From Flavobacterium undicola (lineage in GTDB: Bacteria; Bacteroidota; Bacteroidia; Flavobacteriales; Flavobacteriaceae), in contig NZ_JAAAPM020000003.1 of NCBI RefSeq assembly GCF_009909155.2, positions 124,001-188,000 on the forward strand: a DNA stretch of 64,000 bases, written 5' to 3'. Within the stretch, counting starts at the first letter, position 1. Every line of letters starts with the position of its first letter. The position numbers and the translations under genes were made by a program. The notes beneath the pieces are model-generated. The model had not been told where the DNA came from and ran no database searches. It saw only the letters and a list, made by a program, of their open reading frames with translations. This document shows positions 41,783 to 51,122 of the stretch, piece after piece.

Positions 41783-44206
41783 ATGATCAAGTGGTTTAGT
41801 TTAGGATTTTGGGAGTTAATTGCTCGTGTTGTTCTTCGAAATAAAATTTTAATGTTGTCGATTATTGTTGCGATAACTGTTTTTTTAGGAATGCAATGGA
41901 AATACATCCATTTCACTTTTACTGAAGCCAATATGTTACCCGATGACAATATTGCCAATGTAGAATACAATGCGTTCTTGAATAAATTTGGCGAAGAAGG
42001 AAATCTGATCATCATTGGTGTAAAAGACAAAACTTTTTTTACTCCAAAAGCGTATGCCGCCTGGAGTACGTTGATGAATAGTCTTAAAAAAGACAAAGCC
42101 ATCGATTTAGTAATTTCGATAAACGATTTAAAAAAACTTCAAAAAAACGATTCGCTCCAAAAATTTGAATTAGTCCCTTTTGTTGACCAAAACAAAACCC
42201 TTGACAAAGCCTATCTTCAAAATATAAAAAAGCAGCTCTTTAATGACATGCCTTTTTATGAAGGATTGTTGTTTAATAAAAAATCCGGAAGCATTCGTTC
42301 TGCCGTTTACATGGACAAGAAAATTGTAAACACTAAAGCCCGTAAAGAATATATTCTGGAGAAATTAGTACCGGCTATAGAAAAATTTGAAAGAGAAACC
42401 AATATTGATTTGCGCGTTTCGGGTATGCCTTACATCCGAACCCTCAATGCTAAAACCATTACCGATGAAATAAGTCTTTTTATTGGAGCCTCATTATTAG
42501 TAACTTCATTGTTATTCTTCTTCTTTTTCAGAAGTTTTAGAGCCACTTTAATTTCGATTATCATTGTGATTATTGGTGTCATGTGGTCGTTTGGTGTTTT
42601 AGGCTTATTAAATTACGAAATCACCGTTTTAACGGCCTTAGTACCTTCGTTGATTATTGTTATTGGGATTCCAAATTGCATTTTCCTTACCAATAAATAC
42701 CATCAGGAATACAAAGTACACCGCAATAAAGTCAAAGCGTTACAAAGGGTAACTACCAAAATTGGGATGGCTACCTTGATGACTAATGTTACCACAGCCA
42801 TTGGTTTTTTCACCTTCATTTCGTCAAATAACAAATTACTGATAGAATTTGGAAATGTGACTTCCATTAACATTATGTTATTGTTCTTTTTGTGCATTGT
42901 AGTAATACCTATTTTCCATAGTTATATTCCGGCACCAATAGACCGTCACATTGAGCATTTAGACCGAGGCTCGGTAAAAAGATTCATGGATTGGATTCTT
43001 CATAACGTAAAACACAGCCGTTTTTCTATCTATGTTGTTGCTATTTCACTACTAGTTATTAGTATCATCGGAATTTACAAAATGCGTATTTCTGGCAGTC
43101 TAATAGAAGACATGCCTAAAAAAGAAGCCTTTTTTCAGGATATTATTTTCTTCGAAAATGAATTCGACGGTGTAATGCCACTGGAAATTATGATTGACAC
43201 CAAACACAAAAAAGGAGTCATGAAGTTGTCTACGCTAAAGCGAATGGACGAATTAGAACAGGCAATCGATGAAATTCCTGAATTATCTAAACCTATCTCG
43301 ATTGTCAATTTAGTTAAATATTCCAAACAAGCTTACTATAACGGAAATCCCGAATATTACGAATTACCTACTTCTCAGGAACAAGGATTCATTTTGTCCT
43401 ATGCTAAAAATGCCACCAAGAATTCCAAAGAAAATCTGATGAAAAGTTATGTGGATTCGACTGGTCAGTTTGCCAGAATCACTACTTTTATGCGAGATGA
43501 CAACGGAGGAGCCATCCAAAAAATTGAAGCTGAAGTCCGCAAAGAAGCCGATAAAATCTTCCCACCAGACCGCTACAAAGTAACTATTACAGGAAAAGCA
43601 TTGGTTTTCCAAAAAGGAACTGGTTATTTACTGGACAACTTACTTTCTTCATTGGTTTTTGCCTTTTTCTTAACGGCACTTTTAATCGGATTTATGTTCC
43701 GTTCGTTCAAAATGATTTTGGTTTCTATCATTCCAAATTTATTACCCTTATTGTTAACCGCAGGAATTATGGGCTTTTTAGACATTCCGTTAAAACCATC
43801 CACAATATTGGTATTCGGAATCGCGTTTGGACTTTCGGTTGACGATACCGTTCGATTCCTGGCACAATACCGCGAAGAATTGAAGAAAAACAACTGGAAA
43901 ATCCGCAAGTCAGTTTATGCTACTTTTAACGATGCCGGTTTGAGTATGTTTTATACTTCCATCGTATTATTCTTTGGATTCTCTGTATTCATGCTCTCTA
44001 GTTTTGGTGGAACCATCGCCCTTGGCGGATTGATTTCATTGACTTTATTATTCGGAATGCTGTCTAATTTAATGTTATTACCTGCTTTGGTTTTAACCCT
44101 AAACAAAACATTGGCAAACGAACAGGAATTTATCGAACCAAAAATTGACATCATCGAGCATAGCGATGAAGAAATCGATGCTTTGAAAAAAACTAAACTA
44201 TTATAA
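41783..44206 (+). CDS. RND-superfamily (MMPL-type) transporter
   Basis: An 807-residue inner-membrane protein with two similar halves, each with one leading helix, a large extracytoplasmic loop and a group of five helices (first at about 25-40, 230-380 and 420-435; second at about 620-790). The central segments GIPNCIFLTNKY and VFGIAFGLSVDDTVRFLAQY correspond to the SSD/MMPL helix 4 region with the proton-relay aspartates. It resembles predicted RND exporters of hopanoid or lipid type rather than AcrB drug pumps. No membrane-fusion or outer-membrane partner is adjacent. The MscS gene follows after 16 bp. Confidence 0.88.
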   Translation: MIKWFSLGFWELIARVVLRNKILMLSIIVAITVFLGMQWKYIHFTFTEANMLPDDNIANVEYNAFLNKFGEEGNLIIIGVKDKTFFTPKAYAAWSTLMNSLKKDKAIDLVISINDLKKLQKNDSLQKFELVPFVDQNKTLDKAYLQNIKKQLFNDMPFYEGLLFNKKSGSIRSAVYMDKKIVNTKARKEYILEKLVPAIEKFERETNIDLRVSGMPYIRTLNAKTITDEISLFIGASLLVTSLLFFFFFRSFRATLISIIIVIIGVMWSFGVLGLLNYEITVLTALVPSLIIVIGIPNCIFLTNKYHQEYKVHRNKVKALQRVTTKIGMATLMTNVTTAIGFFTFISSNNKLLIEFGNVTSINIMLLFFLCIVVIPIFHSYIPAPIDRHIEHLDRGSVKRFMDWILHNVKHSRFSIYVVAISLLVISIIGIYKMRISGSLIEDMPKKEAFFQDIIFFENEFDGVMPLEIMIDTKHKKGVMKLSTLKRMDELEQAIDEIPELSKPISIVNLVKYSKQAYYNGNPEYYELPTSQEQGFILSYAKNATKNSKENLMKSYVDSTGQFARITTFMRDDNGGAIQKIEAEVRKEADKIFPPDRYKVTITGKALVFQKGTGYLLDNLLSSLVFAFFLTALLIGFMFRSFKMILVSIIPNLLPLLLTAGIMGFLDIPLKPSTILVFGIAFGLSVDDTVRFLAQYREELKKNNWKIRKSVYATFNDAGLSMFYTSIVLFFGFSVFMLSSFGGTIALGGLISLTLLFGMLSNLMLLPALVLTLNKTLANEQEFIEPKIDIIEHSDEEIDALKKTKLL

Positions 44207-44222
44207 AGGAAAAACAATTAAA

Positions 44223-45059
44223 ATGTTAATAGATCAACAGGTTACACTAGTAAATAAGTACATAGAAAAATCAATCGATTTTGGTTTTGAATACGCACCC
44301 AAATTAGTAGGAGGAATTATAGTTCTTATAATTGGTTTATGGTTTACTAAATTGGTCACTAAGGGAGTGGGTAAATCATTAGAAAAATCAAAAATTGATC
44401 AATCCCTGATTCCGTTTTTAAGAAGCTTAACAAACATCACCCTAAAAGTTTTAGTTGCCATCACCGTAATGGGAATGATAGGCATCCAAATGACTTCGTT
44501 TGTGGCTATCCTTGGAGCCGCTGGTTTGGCAGTAGGTATGGCATTATCAGGAACACTTCAAAATTTTGCCGGTGGTGTCATTATCCTGATTCTAAAACCT
44601 TTTAAAATAGGCGATACTATTGAAGCACAGGGATTTTCGGGAACAGTAAAGGAGATTACTATTTTTTCAACATTACTCAACACCGCCGATAAAAAATTAG
44701 TCATAATCCCTAACGGATCACTTTCAACAGGTGCTCTGACTAATTTCTCTGCCGAATCTACACGAAGAGTGGACTGGACATTCGGAATTTCCTATGGCGA
44801 TGATGTGGAAAATTTCAAAAAAGCACTGAATGATTTTATTTCCGAAGATGCTCGAATTTTAAAAGACCCTGCTCCCTTTATAGGACTTTCGGCTCTTGCA
44901 GCAACTTCTGTTAATTTCACCGTAAGAGTTTGGGTTAAAAGTCCCGATTATTGGAATGTATTCTTTGACATGAATGAAAAAGTATACACTAAATTTTCAG
45001 ACTACAACCTCAACATCCCTTTTCCTCAAACGGATACTCAAACCAAAAACACCAAATAA
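44223..45059 (+). CDS. Mechanosensitive ion channel, MscS family
   Basis: A 278-residue small-conductance mechanosensitive channel. Three transmembrane helices are visible (about 28-48, 68-90, 93-125); the pore helix has ILGAAGLAVGMALSGTLQNFAGGVII with the Gly/Ala packing pattern (seen across residues 97-122). The beta domain follows with PFKIGDTIEAQGFSGTVKEI split across 128-147, then the C-terminal vestibule. It releases solutes on osmotic downshock. It is cotranscribed with the MMPL gene and ends at a hairpin terminator. Confidence 0.94.
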   Translation: MLIDQQVTLVNKYIEKSIDFGFEYAPKLVGGIIVLIIGLWFTKLVTKGVGKSLEKSKIDQSLIPFLRSLTNITLKVLVAITVMGMIGIQMTSFVAILGAAGLAVGMALSGTLQNFAGGVIILILKPFKIGDTIEAQGFSGTVKEITIFSTLLNTADKKLVIIPNGSLSTGALTNFSAESTRRVDWTFGISYGDDVENFKKALNDFISEDARILKDPAPFIGLSALAATSVNFTVRVWVKSPDYWNVFFDMNEKVYTKFSDYNLNIPFPQTDTQTKNTK

Positions 45060-45089
45060 GAACTATTTTAAAATTCTTATTCATCATAC

Positions 45090-45125
45090 AAACTTCCCTC
45101 TTTATTGAAGACGGGAAGTTTTTTG
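45090..45125 (+). terminator. Rho-independent terminator after the MscS gene
   Basis: AAACTTCCC (45090-45098) pairs with GGGAAGTTT (45113-45121), followed by T residues. Confidence 0.8.
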
Positions 45126-45205
45126 TTTTAAAACCATCATTATCTTATTAATTTAAGAAAAAAAATAGCTCGATCAGCTGTAGCTTTTAACTAATCATTA
45201 CTGTT

Positions 45206-45412
45206 TTCTACAAACATTTCGCTCCGCTGGAGCTATAAACCCGCCAAATATTTTTCACTAAAAACATTACGCTACTCTGTGGCTCAGTTGAACATAAATT
45301 ACAACCAGATTAAGCTCCGTTAGGAGCGAAATGTTTGTAGAAGTTATAGTCCATTAGAATCGAAGCTCCGTAGGAGCGGGCTATTTTTGCGTAGCCTATT
45401 AAAAATAGTTTT
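45206..45412. repeat. Nested palindromic intergenic repeat
   Basis: Perfect 20-bp arms (45206-45225 and 45323-45342, TTCTACAAACATTTCGCTCC and its inverse) enclose about 97 bp; the inner flanks GCTGGAGCT and AAGCTCCGTTAGG add to the pairing. A third related hairpin (GCTCC-GTA-GGAGC) follows at 45366-45378, then GGCTATTTTTGCGTAGCC. It occupies most of the 418-bp gap 45060-45477; no gene is seen. Confidence 0.75.
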
Positions 45413-45438
45413 TTCTTACAAGCTATTTTATAAATGAA

Positions 45439-45446
45439 TATATTTG
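45439..45446 (+). promoter_or_regulatory. Promoter -7 element for the MORN-repeat gene
   Basis: TATATTTG, 31 bp before the ATG at 45478. Confidence 0.5.
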
Positions 45447-45477
45447 AAATTGATTAGAATTATAAAACCAATTCCAA

Positions 45478-46689
45478 ATGACCAAAAAATTAGTCTTTCT
45501 TTTTCTATTAGTTAGTATTATTTGCGATGCGCAAAACACAACAATTACTACAACCGAAAACGACTCCATATTAATTTGTCCTTTTCCAACAAACTGTGGT
45601 TACTACAAAGGGGAAATAACCGATAACAATGGAGTCAGAGAAGCAAACGGAAATGGCAGAGCAAATTTAGGAGGGAATATTGCAGAAGGTTATTGGAAAA
45701 ATAATCAATTAAATGGTCAAGGAACATACAAAATTAAAAATGGCTCCCAACTTTCTGGCGAGTGGAAAGATGGCTTACTAAACGGAAAGGGAAGTAAAAT
45801 ATTTAAAAATGGAGATAAATATATTGGTGAATTGAAAAATAATAAATTCGATGGAAAAGGGAATATAACATTTGACAATGGTGATAGTTATACTGGAGAA
45901 TGGAAAGAAGATAAAATAAATGGAAATGGAACTTATTCTTTTGCTAATGGGAATAAATATACAGGGGAATGGAAGGAAAGCAAAATTAATGGTCAGGGGA
46001 CAATGACTTTTGTAAATGGAGTCAAATATATTGGTAATTGGAAAAATATTAATCTAGATAGTATTGGCACTTTTTACACTCCAAATGGCAACAAGTTTTC
46101 TATCCAATGGACAAAATACAACACCAATAAACCACAATTCAGAACATTTGCAAAAGACCCAAAACACCCTGAAAAATTCAAATTAACGGGCGAAAAATTC
46201 AATGGAAAAGGCATTAGATTACACCAAAATACAACTATTTATACTGGAGATTTTAAAGAGGGTAAACAAAATGGACAAGGAATATTATATTCTATAAATG
46301 GCTCTAAATATAGTGGACAATGGAAAGAAAATAAATGGGAAGGTAAAGGTACATTGACAGATGTTTCTACAAATGAAACTTACATAGGAGATTTTAAAAA
46401 TGGTCATAAAAATGGTCAAGGAACCATAATCTATGGCAATAAAGAAAAATATTCCGGTGAATGGAAAGAAGGTAATCGAACAGGACAAGGAACTTATACT
46501 TGGCCTAATGGAGATAAATATATTGGTTCTTTTGTAAACTTCAAACAAAATGGCCAAGGTACTATGACTTATGCAAATGGCGAAAAATTTGTTGGTGAAT
46601 GGAAAGACAGTAAAGAATTTAATGGAATTCTTTACAAAAACAATGGAGAACAAAAATCCAGCTATCGCGATGGTGTTTTAATAGAATAA
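45478..46689 (+). CDS. MORN-repeat protein, exported
   Basis: A 403-residue protein with a signal peptide (about 1-18, ending CDA before QN) and about 12-13 MORN repeats of the pattern GxWKxxKxNGxGTxxxxNGxxY from about residue 60 to 390. The run is interrupted at about 205-235 (FAKDPKHPEKFKLTGEKF), dividing it into two blocks. MORN repeats form elongated beta-hairpin stacks used for protein or membrane contacts; in Bacteroidota their role is not known. It is monocistronic, with its own promoter just downstream of a palindromic repeat. Confidence 0.88.
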   Translation: MTKKLVFLFLLVSIICDAQNTTITTTENDSILICPFPTNCGYYKGEITDNNGVREANGNGRANLGGNIAEGYWKNNQLNGQGTYKIKNGSQLSGEWKDGLLNGKGSKIFKNGDKYIGELKNNKFDGKGNITFDNGDSYTGEWKEDKINGNGTYSFANGNKYTGEWKESKINGQGTMTFVNGVKYIGNWKNINLDSIGTFYTPNGNKFSIQWTKYNTNKPQFRTFAKDPKHPEKFKLTGEKFNGKGIRLHQNTTIYTGDFKEGKQNGQGILYSINGSKYSGQWKENKWEGKGTLTDVSTNETYIGDFKNGHKNGQGTIIYGNKEKYSGEWKEGNRTGQGTYTWPNGDKYIGSFVNFKQNGQGTMTYANGEKFVGEWKDSKEFNGILYKNNGEQKSSYRDGVLIE

Positions 46690-46906
46690 AACGAATACTA
46701 CTTCATCAAAAAAATAACATATTTTTTTTCGAAAAGCAAAAAGATTCTTAACAATACAAACAATTAGGCAATACTCCTTCATCGAATGGGCAGTTGTGGA
46801 AAAAAATCTTATTTTTACTAATGACCGACTAGAAAATTACATTGAAAATGAGTTTTTTAAAAACAGGTCTTAGCATCTAAATACCACTAACTAGCACACA
46901 AACAAT

Positions 46907-49525
46907 ATGGGGCATACCAATTCAGAAACAGAAAGATTATCCGTTCCTAATAACTATAAAAATTGGAAAAAATGGGGGCCTTATTTGGCCGAAAGACAGT
47001 GGGGAACCGTTCGTGAAGATTACAGCGAACATGGAGAAGCCTGGGAATTTATTGATCACGAAAAAGCACGCAGCAACGCCTACCGATGGGGAGAGGAAGG
47101 AATCGGTGGTTTTTGCGATTCACGTGAGATTTTGTGCCTGGCTCCTGCCTTTTGGAATGGAAAAGATCCTATTTTAAAAGAACGTTTGTTTGGTCTTACC
47201 AACAACCAAGGGAATCATGGTGAAGACGTGAAAGAACTCTACTTCCATCAGCTTTCTACGCCCACACACACTTACAACAAATATCTGTACAAATATCCAC
47301 AAAACGAATTTCCTTATAGTGATTTGGTCAACAACAATAAGCGAAGCCGGGAAGAAAACGAATTTGAACTACTGGACAGCAACGCCTTTAAAGACAATGC
47401 TTATTTTGATTGTTATATCGAATATGCCAAAGCCGGTATTGATGATATTCTGATGAAAGTTACCGTGGTAAATAGAGGAGCAAATGATGCAAGCATCCAC
47501 GTATTACCTCACCTTTGGTTTCGCAATTTTTGGAAACACAACACCAGACATCCACGTCCTAATATGGAGTCGGTTGCTAATAATACGATACTTTCTAAAA
47601 GCAGCCGAAACGGAGACTATTATTTCTATCATGAACATGGCGAACAGTTATTTTGTGAAAATGAAACCAATAACGAGCGTATTTACAATGTTCCTAGCGA
47701 ATATGACTATGTCAAAGATGGAATTAACAATCATGTAGTAAATGGAGCATCGACTGTAAATACTAACAAAATTGGAACTAAAGCAGCTATTTGGTATAAA
47801 CTAGACTTAAAAGCTGGTGAAGAAAAAAGCATTAACCTACGCCTGAGCAATGTTGCCTTAGAAAATCCTTGGGGCGATTTTGAAACGCTTTTTAACCAAA
47901 GGAAACAGGAATGTGAAGCTTTTTATAACGAAACCATAAACGAAAAAATACCCGAAGCACATCGAGCGATTGCAAAAAGTGCTTTTTCAGGCTTGTTGTG
48001 GACGAAGCAATTTTACTATTTCAATATCCACAAATGGCTATTTGGTGGCACCGAGGAAACACCGGCAAACAGAAGCAATCCACGTAATTTTAGCTGGCAA
48101 CATCTTAATAACCGCCACGTTATTTCTATGCCTGACAAATGGGAATATCCTTGGTATGCTGCTTGGGATTTGGCTTTTCACATGGCCTCTTTTGTCGAAA
48201 TCGATCCTTTTTTTGCCAAACAACAGCTACTGCTAGTTTTGCAGGAAAGTTATATGCACCCTAATGGTCAAATTCCTGCTTACGAATGGAATTTTAGCGA
48301 TGTGAATCCTCCTGTTCATTCATGGGCAGTTTGGCATGTTTACGAAAAAGACAAAGTTCGCACTGGCAAAGCCGATACCCCATTTCTGGAAAAAGCATTC
48401 CAAAAACTCCTTATCAATTTTACTTGGTGGGTAAACCAAAAAGATACCAGTGGTACCGACTTATTTGAAGGCGGGTTTTTAGGTTTGGATAACATTGGGG
48501 TTTTTGATAGAAATCACATGCCGGAAGGAATTAAGAAAATGCAACAGGCCGATGCTACAAGTTGGATGGCTATGTTTTCGTTAAATATGCTTCGAATGTC
48601 ACTCGAACTGGCAAAAACCAACAAAATCTACGAAGAAGTATCTGCTAAGTTTTTCAGACACTTTTTAAATATTGCCTGGGCCATGCATCACATTGGTAAA
48701 AAAGACATTTCGCTTTGGGATGACGAAGACAATTTCTATTATGATGTTGTCGAAATGTCAAATGGAAAAACGGATCGTTTAAGAGTTCGTTCTTTAGTGG
48801 GCGTGATCCCAATGTTTGCTGTCGAAATCATGCATAAAGATTTATTTGAAGAATTAAAAGATTTTAGAAGACGAGCCAACGAGATTATAAGAACACGTCC
48901 TGACCTGGCATCGTTAATTTCTAATTTAGAAAATGCCAATGAAGATGGTAATTTTCTATTCTCCATTATGCGTGGTTTTAGGTTAGAAAATCTATTAAAA
49001 CGCTTGTTGGATGAAAATGAGTTTTTATCAGAGTTTGGAATTCGTTCGCTTTCTAAGTTCCACAAAGACCATCCATTTGTCTTCAATAATTCACACCAAA
49101 TTCAGTATGAACCCGGCGAAAGTCGTTCGGCTATGTTTGGCGGAAATTCGAACTGGCGAGGCCCTATCTGGATGCCATTGAATTATATGATTATTCAATC
49201 TTTGCGTAAATATTATACTTTTTATGGTCCAACTTATGTGTATGAATTCCCAACGGGTTCCGGAAACAAATTGAATTTAAAAGAAATTGCAAACGAACTA
49301 AGCAAACGACTAATCAAACTCTTCGAAAGAAACGATGAAGGCAAATTTCAATACCATGCTGACGACCATGAAAAGCATTTTGCCAAAGATGAGCATTTTA
49401 GAAACGAGCACTTCTTCTATGAATTTTTTGACGGAGACACCGGTAAAGGACTTGGTGCTTCACATCAAACAGGTTGGACGGCACTTATTGCTAATTTGAT
49501 TTTGGAATTAGAGAAGAATAGTTAA
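46907..49525 (+). CDS. GH63-type glucosidase (MGH1-like)
   Basis: An 872-residue cytoplasmic glycoside hydrolase without a signal peptide. The C-terminal (alpha/alpha)6 barrel shows YPWYAAWDLAFHM (about residue 421), which holds the family's acid Asp, AYEWNFSDVNPP, GPIWMPLNYMI (about 752-762) and GWTALIANLI. These are features of family GH63, whose members remove glucose from alpha-linked oligosaccharides such as mannosylglycerate, kojibiose units or N-glycan precursors; the substrate is not deducible here. The 217-bp gap before it holds no recognisable promoter or gene. A strong terminator follows. Confidence 0.88.
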   Translation: MGHTNSETERLSVPNNYKNWKKWGPYLAERQWGTVREDYSEHGEAWEFIDHEKARSNAYRWGEEGIGGFCDSREILCLAPAFWNGKDPILKERLFGLTNNQGNHGEDVKELYFHQLSTPTHTYNKYLYKYPQNEFPYSDLVNNNKRSREENEFELLDSNAFKDNAYFDCYIEYAKAGIDDILMKVTVVNRGANDASIHVLPHLWFRNFWKHNTRHPRPNMESVANNTILSKSSRNGDYYFYHEHGEQLFCENETNNERIYNVPSEYDYVKDGINNHVVNGASTVNTNKIGTKAAIWYKLDLKAGEEKSINLRLSNVALENPWGDFETLFNQRKQECEAFYNETINEKIPEAHRAIAKSAFSGLLWTKQFYYFNIHKWLFGGTEETPANRSNPRNFSWQHLNNRHVISMPDKWEYPWYAAWDLAFHMASFVEIDPFFAKQQLLLVLQESYMHPNGQIPAYEWNFSDVNPPVHSWAVWHVYEKDKVRTGKADTPFLEKAFQKLLINFTWWVNQKDTSGTDLFEGGFLGLDNIGVFDRNHMPEGIKKMQQADATSWMAMFSLNMLRMSLELAKTNKIYEEVSAKFFRHFLNIAWAMHHIGKKDISLWDDEDNFYYDVVEMSNGKTDRLRVRSLVGVIPMFAVEIMHKDLFEELKDFRRRANEIIRTRPDLASLISNLENANEDGNFLFSIMRGFRLENLLKRLLDENEFLSEFGIRSLSKFHKDHPFVFNNSHQIQYEPGESRSAMFGGNSNWRGPIWMPLNYMIIQSLRKYYTFYGPTYVYEFPTGSGNKLNLKEIANELSKRLIKLFERNDEGKFQYHADDHEKHFAKDEHFRNEHFFYEFFDGDTGKGLGASHQTGWTALIANLILELEKNS

Positions 49526-49546
49526 ATTGTTATTTGAAAATCACAT

Positions 49547-49587
49547 AAAAATCCTGTCTCGTTTTTAGGAACGTGACAGGATTTTTT
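49547..49587 (+). terminator. Rho-independent terminator after the GH63 gene
   Basis: AAAAATCCTGTC (49547-49558) pairs with GACAGGATTTTT (49575-49586). Confidence 0.88.
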
Positions 49588-49611
49588 CTTTTTAGTTAAA
49601 AACTAGCATGT

Positions 49612-50430
49612 TTAATTAAGATTTATCATGTTTTTAATCATATCTTCTTCTGATGGTACACACACACAATTAGAAAACAATATTCCTTTCTCTTTAGTAA
49701 TAGGATGAGTTATTTCTTCAAAATTCCCCCAAACGTTTTCAACAACTAAAATCAATAAGTTTGTATCAAAACCTGAATGAGTTTTAAAGTTTCTTTTTTT
49801 ATCTTCTTTTGTGAATATTCCATTTATGTTGCATGAGGAAATAATATTTAATTTTTTTAATACTTCATCTTGAAAAATATATTCAATAGATACTTTCTCG
49901 CAATAACTAATAAGTACAATACTAAATGAATTATATTTTGATACATCAAAACTATTTGGACCTAAGGGTTCAAAATATTCATTTTTTTCAAACCTTTTAT
50001 AAATATATTCCTTTTTAGAAATATTTATAGAGTCAATAAAAAATGGAAGATAATGTTTCATTTTTAAATTGAAAACATTAAAACCAGGGTTTGTTTTATT
50101 AAAATATTTTATTTTCTTTTTACCATCTCTTGCTTTAGCATGTACGTTCCCATCTTTATGAAATGAGATATGATCATGTAAATATCCATTTATAACATCT
50201 TTGTTTTGTGGATTTCCAACTTCGGTTTTTGAATTACTACCCCATGGATAATGATAATAAAGTTCTAGATTATCGGGATTAACTCGGATACTCCCACTAT
50301 AAAATATTTCTTTTTCAATTTTGAAAAATAACTCATATTCGATTATAGCCATAAAACTACCTTTAATTTGATCTATAATTTTACTAAACTGTTCTTCCGT
50401 AATTTCGTTTAAGGAGTCAGGAAACAACAA
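49612..50430 (-). CDS. Hypothetical protein, possibly 5'-truncated
   Basis: I do not recognise this reading frame of up to 272 residues. It is soluble, A/T-rich in codon use and has no signal peptide or obvious motif; NGYLHDHISFHKDGNVHAKA (about residues 82-101) is rich in histidine, and two cysteines close the tail (FSNCVCV). There is no ATG at the apparent N-terminus: the first start is TTG (complement 50428-50430), and the first ATG is at complement 50350-50352. The frame opens from a stop at about 50454 next to a run of repeats, so the true 5' end may have been lost. It looks like accessory DNA. Confidence 0.5.
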   Translation of the reverse strand: MLFPDSLNEITEEQFSKIIDQIKGSFMAIIEYELFFKIEKEIFYSGSIRVNPDNLELYYHYPWGSNSKTEVGNPQNKDVINGYLHDHISFHKDGNVHAKARDGKKKIKYFNKTNPGFNVFNLKMKHYLPFFIDSINISKKEYIYKRFEKNEYFEPLGPNSFDVSKYNSFSIVLISYCEKVSIEYIFQDEVLKKLNIISSCNINGIFTKEDKKRNFKTHSGFDTNLLILVVENVWGNFEEITHPITKEKGILFSNCVCVPSEEDMIKNMINLN

Positions 50431-50480
50431 AAGAGCATCTATTTTTTTATTTTATCCCAAAAATACAAAATATTTCTTAC

Positions 50481-50978
50481 GGTATACTTGGATCCATACC
50501 TGTAAACCAACTGGTGCTCGATTGCATCGAGTACCTACTTAAATTAAAAGATAAAACATAGCGTTAGCAACGCGGGTAATCCAAACTTAACTAGCTAAAA
50601 ATATTTTTATTCCGTACCTACGGCACTCCAACATCTTACCATCATTTTTGGATGGATTGAAATCCAACCCTACAATTATACCGAGCCTACGACTCTTTGA
50701 CACGCTTCTATAAAATGAATTGAATTTCTATACCCGATTAACACAGTAAAGTTCCTTAGGAACTACACATTTTGTAGCCCCGAAATTTATTTCGGGGAAA
50801 ACAATGTTGATATTCATTAGAAAGTCCCGTAGAGACGATAAATAAATCTTCGCGAATCTCTGCGTTTCCTTTGCGCATCTTTGTGAAATAAAAACACATT
50901 CTTGAAAAACCATAATTCCTACACTCTAGCCCCGATAGAAATGGAAATCCTTATTGTTTTTTCTTTAAAAACAATAAG
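50481..50978. repeat. Array of palindromic intergenic repeat remnants
   Basis: The 692-bp gap 50431-51122 has no gene but holds many short hairpins: GGTAT/ATACC (50481-50500), GGTGCTCGAT-TGC-ATCGAGTACC (50513-50535), GCGTTAGCAACGC (50561-50573), GTTCC-TTA-GGAAC (50751-50763), CTACA/TGTAG (50763-50777), CCCCGAAA-TTTA-TTTCGGGG (50778-50797) and CTTATTGTTTTT / AAAAACAATAAG (50950-50978). TCTCTGCGTTTCC / TTTGCGCATC at about 50860-50880 is another common Bacteroidota repeat word. Confidence 0.7.
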
Positions 50979-51070
50979 ATTGAAATGGATAGCGGGATTA
51001 GCTTCAAAAAACAACAATAACAGCTCCCGATTGCTTGGTTAGCGGCAATGGCATTTCCAAACAAATCCTT

Positions 51071-51078
51071 TATATTTG
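51071..51078 (+). promoter_or_regulatory. Promoter -7 element for asnS
   Basis: TATATTTG, 44 bp before the asnS ATG at 51123; it excludes the longer reading from 51048. Confidence 0.55.
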
Positions 51079-51122
51079 CAATTAAGAACAAGAGGAATTT
51101 TAAAATTAACTCTATACATAAA

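Noticed and set aside
45478..46689. Tandem DNA repeats as a CRISPR array
   Set aside because: The periodicity comes from coding for MORN repeats; units are diverged and have no constant repeat with unique spacers.
49612..50430. Toxin or defence protein
   Set aside because: Suggested only by odd composition and accessory setting; no motif supports it, so no function is given.
50481..50797. Hairpin series as a CRISPR or integron attC array
   Set aside because: The hairpins differ from each other in sequence and spacing and there is no integrase or cas gene.
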